This document shows, in pieces, positions 7,067-8,494 of a stretch of DNA of 8,494 nt. The stretch is from Flavobacteriales bacterium (lineage in GTDB: Bacteria > Bacteroidota > Bacteroidia > Flavobacteriales_D > Sanyastnellaceae), in assembly GCA_028823435.1 (NCBI GenBank), contig JAPKBK010000070.1, positions 1 to 8,494 of the forward strand, written 5' to 3'. A program made the position numbers and the translations under genes. The first letter of the stretch is position 1. Each line of letters starts with the position of its first letter. Below the pieces are notes generated by a model that worked only from the letters and a program-made list of their open reading frames with translations, had not been told where the DNA came from and searched no databases.

Positions 7067-8119
7067 TTAGATTTTTAACAAGAACTCCACCGAATCCACG
7101 CCATCAGCATAGTCACTCAGAGAAGGACATTGCGCCAAGCCCAAATCTTGTTGCGAAATACTCGGGGCTAAAGCAGACAAGTTTTTTGTGAACTCTTTCG
7201 CACCGGACCTTGAAGTGACGAGCTGTAGACCATCTTTATAATCACTAAGCTTCTTGATTAATGCACCAACATCATCATACCTCTCCACGTAAAGCGTGCC
7301 CACTGGAGATACCCAATTCTCGTCATTTTTCACCAATAAAAATCCATTTTCTATCAATTCTTCTCTGTTCAATAGCCAAATAGCTTTGTGGTAATCATAG
7401 TTGTTTGCGTATTTGTTGTTATTCGCCAGAAAACTCCACGGAACCCAAGCCGCGAAACACCTGTCCAAATCAAAATCAGTCGGAAGGAATACTTTTGTAG
7501 TGCTTCTGCATCCAAGTCCGAAATGTGTAAACATATCATCCCCTAACCTTTTCAATTCGTCTTCAGATTCTTCACCATCTAAAACAGCGACGCCTGTTCT
7601 TTGTGATCTAAATACATGGGGGATATGGCCAAAGTATGCCTCGAAATAACGCATGGTATTTGAACTTCCAGTTGCGATTAACGCATCTACATCTCCTAAT
7701 TTGCCCTCAACGAATTCGATTCTACCTTTTAAAGCAGGCTCAATCGATTCTATTTCTTGGACGACTCTTTTCGGAAGAACGGCATCATCTCGAGATGTCT
7801 TCACCGCCACTTTATGACCAGCCACTAGTGCACAGAGCATATCGTTAAGCCCCACCAAAGGCAAATTACCCGCCATAATAATCCCTATCCTTTTGCCAGA
7901 GTCAGCATGAATCGCATCAGGAAGTTGATACGCATCAAACCATTTTTCAATAGGCTCATCTCTCAAAGAATCCCCATGGGATTGAAAGGATTTTGCAACA
8001 CTTTCTTTTGTAAACCAGCCATTATTAGCTTCAGCTAATCGGAGGAGTTCACTTTCTGTATGTGCTTTTTCTCGAAACCAAATTCCGAGTTTTGTTAATA
8101 CGGGTTTAAGACTGTTCAC
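7067..8119 (-). CDS. LuxC-family acyl-CoA reductase
   Basis: Family members reduce fatty acyl-CoA (or acyl thioester) to aldehyde with NADPH through an acyl-cysteine intermediate, using an aldehyde-dehydrogenase-like fold. Visible motifs, numbered from the GTG start, are MAGNLPLVG (GNLP at 84-87) and AVKTSRDD in the cofactor region, ATGSSNT (about 149-155), and FGLGCRSTTKVF with the predicted nucleophile Cys204. I chose GTG at 8119, giving 350 residues beginning (M)NSLKPVLTKLG, because that matches the usual length and N-terminus. ATGs further upstream (8158, 8167, 8185, 8221) would run the protein into the oppositely oriented ferredoxin gene and add an unfamiliar leader. A -7-like element at 8155-8148 is well placed for this GTG. 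No luxD, luxE or luciferase genes are present, so a role in bioluminescence is not indicated. Wax-ester, plasmalogen-like or alkane precursors, or an unknown substrate, are possible. It leads the three-gene minus-strand unit. Confidence 0.88.
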   Translation of the reverse strand: MNSLKPVLTKLGIWFREKAHTESELLRLAEANNGWFTKESVAKSFQSHGDSLRDEPIEKWFDAYQLPDAIHADSGKRIGIIMAGNLPLVGLNDMLCALVAGHKVAVKTSRDDAVLPKRVVQEIESIEPALKGRIEFVEGKLGDVDALIATGSSNTMRYFEAYFGHIPHVFRSQRTGVAVLDGEESEDELKRLGDDMFTHFGLGCRSTTKVFLPTDFDLDRCFAAWVPWSFLANNNKYANNYDYHKAIWLLNREELIENGFLLVKNDENWVSPVGTLYVERYDDVGALIKKLSDYKDGLQLVTSRSGAKEFTKNLSALAPSISQQDLGLAQCPSLSDYADGVDSVEFLLKI

Positions 8120-8121
8120 TG

Positions 8122-8129
8122 TACCTTTG
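8122..8129 (+). promoter_or_regulatory. Candidate -7 element for ferredoxin
   Basis: TACCTTTG is an exact match to the Bacteroidota TAnnTTTG element. Transcription would start at about 8133-8137, leaving a leader of about 20 bases to the ATG at 8157. No good -33 TTG is found at the usual spacing; the nearest is at 8092-8094, 27 bases away. The upstream half of the promoter would lie within the first codons of the reductase gene. Confidence 0.4.
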
Positions 8130-8147
8130 TATCTGTAAATTGAAAGG

Positions 8148-8155
8148 CAAAAGTA
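8148..8155 (-). promoter_or_regulatory. Candidate -7 element for the acyl-CoA reductase unit
   Basis: On the minus strand TACTTTTG (8155 to 8148) is an exact TAnnTTTG match. Transcription would start at about 8144-8140, giving a leader of about 20-25 bases to the GTG at 8119, which supports that start over the upstream ATGs. No convincing -33 TTG is seen at 17-23 bases spacing. Its upstream half would lie in the first codons of the ferredoxin gene. Confidence 0.4.
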
Positions 8156-8156
8156 C

Positions 8157-8494
8157 ATGGCAATCATTATAACTGACGACTGCATTAATTGTGGGGCTTG
8201 CGAACCGGAATGTCCCAACACTGCAATCTATGAAGGATCCGCAAAATGGCGTTTCACAGATGGCACAGGATTTACCGGCACGGGCGTTCACCCGACTGCA
8301 GGAGAAATAGACTCTGACAAGGAATACGAGGCGATAAGTATGGATCTCTACTACATCTCTCCTGACAAATGTACTGAGTGCGTTGGTTTTCACGATGAAC
8401 CCCAATGTGCCGCAGTTTGCCCTGTTGATTGTTGTATTGATGATGAAGACCGAAGAGAAAGCGAAGAATTATTGCTTTCAAAAAAGGCGTTTTT
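8157..8494 (+). CDS. 4Fe-4S dicluster ferredoxin (Alvin-like), cut at the window end
   Basis: The ATG at 8157 opens MAIIITDDCINCGACEPECP, and the frame runs open for 112 codons to the window edge; related proteins as I recall them are only a few residues longer, so little is missing. The first cluster motif is C9-x2-C12-x2-C15-x3-C19-P. The second is C72-x2-C75-x8-C84-x3-C88-P followed by C92, where the 8-residue spacing is the mark of Allochromatium-type low-potential ferredoxins. About 50 residues (20-71) separate the two motifs, much more than in the short clostridial 2[4Fe-4S] type. It is a soluble cytoplasmic one-electron carrier; its partner enzyme is not in the window. It is divergent from the acyl-CoA reductase with 37 bp between starts. 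In my recollection this reductase-ferredoxin pairing recurs in Flavobacteriales, often near serine biosynthesis genes (serC, serA), which would lie to the right. Confidence 0.93.
   Translation, partial: MAIIITDDCINCGACEPECPNTAIYEGSAKWRFTDGTGFTGTGVHPTAGEIDSDKEYEAISMDLYYISPDKCTECVGFHDEPQCAAVCPVDCCIDDEDRRESEELLLSKKAF

Larger units (their letters stand above)
8120..8157. repeat. Imperfect 10-bp dyad between reductase and ferredoxin starts
   Basis: TGTACCTTTG at 8120-8129 and CAAAAGTACA at 8148-8157 are reverse complements except for one position (9 of 10), centred at 8138.5. The dyad fills the whole 37-bp gap between the two divergent start codons and contains both candidate -7 elements. It could be a shared operator or simply the consequence of two back-to-back promoter cores. 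Confidence 0.6.

Noticed and set aside
6695..7078. 127-codon plus-strand open frame opposite the DUF4249-like gene
   Set aside because: Low-complexity Ser/Val-rich translation without motifs; shadow of the minus-strand gene, which has a signal peptide and good operon spacing.
7067..8119. Bioluminescence (lux) operon
   Set aside because: Only the reductase homologue is present. No luciferase, acyltransferase or synthetase genes are found, and LuxC-family reductases occur in non-luminous Bacteroidota.
8120..8221. N-terminal extension of the acyl-CoA reductase from ATGs at 8221, 8185, 8167 or 8158
   Set aside because: The extension overlaps the ferredoxin gene and its promoter region and does not resemble the family N-terminus. 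The GTG at 8119 gives normal length.
8106..8405. 99-codon open frame on the minus strand opposite the ferredoxin
   Set aside because: It is the antisense shadow of the ferredoxin, whose cysteine motifs leave no doubt about the coding strand; it matches no family I recognise.

Overview
The window reads as ordinary chromosome from a member of the Bacteroidota, probably of the order Flavobacteriales. Supporting signs are a C-terminal type IX secretion (T9SS) sorting domain, a Bacteroidota-style TamB, a Bacteroidota-type LuxC-family acyl-CoA reductase beside a long dicluster ferredoxin, near-absence of Shine-Dalgarno sequences, and matches to the phylum's TAnnTTTG promoter -7 element. Genus or species cannot be named from the sequence.

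Layout. Bases 1-2282 (+) hold the C-terminal 759 codons of tamB, whose 5' end lies outside the window. It converges on a two-gene glycosyltransferase unit on the minus strand: a GT4 enzyme (4204 to 3074) overlapping by 8 bp a WaaE/KdtX-like GT2 enzyme (3081 to 2323). A 134-bp divergent intergenic region (4205-4338) with a perfect 13-bp inverted repeat separates GT4 from a secreted T9SS-sorted protein on the plus strand (4339-5436). That gene converges, with a 17-bp gap, on a tight three-gene minus-strand unit. In order of transcription this unit is a LuxC-family acyl-CoA reductase (8119 to 7067), an uncharacterised exported DUF4249-like protein (7035 to 5887) and a small STAS/SEC14-like cytosolic protein (5864 to 5454). 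Divergent from the reductase, across only 37 bp, starts a 4Fe-4S dicluster ferredoxin (8157 to the window end, cut off just before its stop).

How the parts relate. Much of the window concerns the cell envelope: TamB bridges inner and outer membrane, the GT pair probably builds surface polysaccharide or LPS core, the T9SS cargo is exported to the surface, and the DUF4249-like protein is probably periplasmic or outer-membrane anchored. The reductase and ferredoxin form a separate redox/lipid module sharing one very small regulatory region.

No mobile element, CRISPR array, RNA gene or phage gene was found, and no stretch over 300 bp lacks a gene. I found no clearly new multi-gene system. The most interesting non-coding signals are the two divergent intergenic regions, at 4205-4338 and 8120-8156.
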